From the NCBI GenBank assembly GCA_029834535.1, contig JAQMWT010000673.1, positions 87,302 through 151,301 on the forward strand: DNA of 64,000 nucleotides, in the 5' to 3' direction. Shown in pieces: positions 63,266 to 64,000 of the stretch. Every line of letters starts with the position of its first letter. Position 1 is the first letter of the stretch. The position numbers and the translations under genes are program-made. This DNA comes from Chrysophaeum taylorii (Eukaryota > Sar > Pelagophyceae > Pelagomonadales > Pelagomonadaceae). Under the pieces are notes generated by a model that made no database searches, had not been told where the DNA came from, and saw nothing but the letters and a program-made list of their open reading frames with translations.

Positions 63266-64000
63266 CCTAACTAATAATCGACAGATGTTTGTCGTGGTTT
63301 GGTCTGTCTGTCTGTCTGTCTGTTCGGTTGTCCCTGATTTAGGGTAAGGATCAGGATAGGCGCGAGAGTAAGGATCAGGTAGGCGCGAGAGCCAGACGTG
63401 ATCCTCAAGCCGTCTACGGCGACCTCGCAGACTATTTCCACGACCCGCGGCGGCTCTTTCAGCGCGCCATTCTCACGCCCCGTCGAAACGATGTTGTCGA
63501 TGCTGACAACGCGCGCATGACCCAGCGCCTTTCCCGGAGACGAGGCGTCGGAGTTCTTTTTGGCAGACTGTGGGGTCGGAAGACGACGCCTCGCTCTTTA
63601 CAGTCGAGTTTTCAACTCCCTGACAACCAACGGCATGCTGACTTTGATCGCGAGCTTAAGTCTTCGCAACCTCGACCCGTCGCACGGCCACTGCAACGGT
63701 ACCAGACACATGATCGATCGTGTCGTTGTCACCGACATCCAACATCTGTCGATTAGTAGTAAAGGTCACAGAGCCAGGGCCAGACGCCCCGCGAGGTCGG
63801 CGGCTCCTCTTGCCCAAGCCCGTCTTCTGCCACGTCCCAGCTCTACGTGGCTCTCTGTCGATCGGCAACCCCGAGGATATCCTCTCTGGGTCGAACGACT
63901 CCACCCCTACCCCGCACGTGTGCTGCGCAATACCGAATAACCCCCTCCCAGGCTTCTACACCGCACTGTAGGTGAAAACTTACTGGGACCAGATTTACTT
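63266..64000 (+). mobile_element. Decayed Pif1/Helitron-type helicase copy, running off the window
   Basis: The leader CTAACTAATAATCGACAGATG with a (GTCT)n tract is followed by the helicase relic. Here FPGDEASEFFLADCGVG is readable, then RRLALYSRVFNSLTTNGM and the HCNGTRHMIDRVV region. The segment AFAMTINKSQ is deleted and replaced by a leader-like piece near 63735-63760. The tail array starts at about 63970 and is cut by the window end. Confidence 0.6.

Noticed and set aside
60032-64000. Active mobile element
   Set aside because: All helicase and retrotransposon copies have frameshifts or truncation; none could encode a full protein.

Overview
This is a compact, GC-rich eukaryotic nuclear window. 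Its genes have very short introns (37-79 bp) and often lie less than 100 bp apart. It carries cytosolic ribosomal protein L8, a Nup93/Nic96 nucleoporin, a full-size ABCG transporter, EF-hand, LIM, PH and PDZ signalling proteins, and two nuclear genes for plastid proteins. The FtsH precursor starts with a secretory signal peptide whose predicted cleavage site is followed by Phe (VHA|FGA). It then has a transit region and a second hydrophobic segment ending in an AxA-type site. This two-step presequence points to a photosynthetic alga with a secondary red plastid, most likely a stramenopile. That assignment is inference from targeting peptides and gene style; no marker gene was compared.

Layout: 0.2-2.8 kb, an inactive-E2/EF-hand protein and RPL8. 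4.2-8.2 kb, full-size ABCG transporter (-). 9-12 kb, Nup93 (-). 12.3-13.6 kb, a tentative spliced gene (-). 14.8-17.7 kb, plastid FtsH and a small basic protein (-). 17.9-24.6 kb, a nested mosaic of decayed Pif1/Helitron-type helicase copies and a non-LTR retrotransposon with a restriction-like endonuclease. 25-31.4 kb, a 2102-aa inositol 5-phosphatase/LIM/PH protein (-). 32.4-35.1 kb, a PDZ protein (-). 36.3-37 kb, a probable thylakoid-lumen protein (-). 38.7-40.5 kb, dispersed repeats and another retrotransposon copy. 40.8-42.3 kb, a tail-anchored glucokinase (+). 43-45.4 kb, a multi-PH polyproline protein (-). 45.9-47.9 kb, a divergent gene pair whose start codons overlap. 48.4-52 kb, a receptor-like ADP-ribosyltransferase with two PstS-like ligand-binding domains (-). 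52.4-53.5 kb, transposon relics. 53.9-57.6 kb, an EF-hand/LRR gene with several reading-frame breaks. 58.4-59.3 kb, an orphan gene. 60-64 kb, a second helicase/retrotransposon/helicase nest running off the window end.

The most notable system is the PstS-PstS-TM-WWE-SH3-PARP protein. If the reading is right, it is a single-chain receptor that could couple an extracytoplasmic ligand, possibly phosphate, to cytosolic ADP-ribosylation. Several neighbours also join signalling modules in unusual ways: UBA-like/EF-hand/UEV, 5-phosphatase/LIM/PH and a membrane-anchored glucokinase. Exon structures were worked out by eye from reading frame and GT-AG sites and have no transcript support. No rRNA, tRNA or CRISPR array was recognised.
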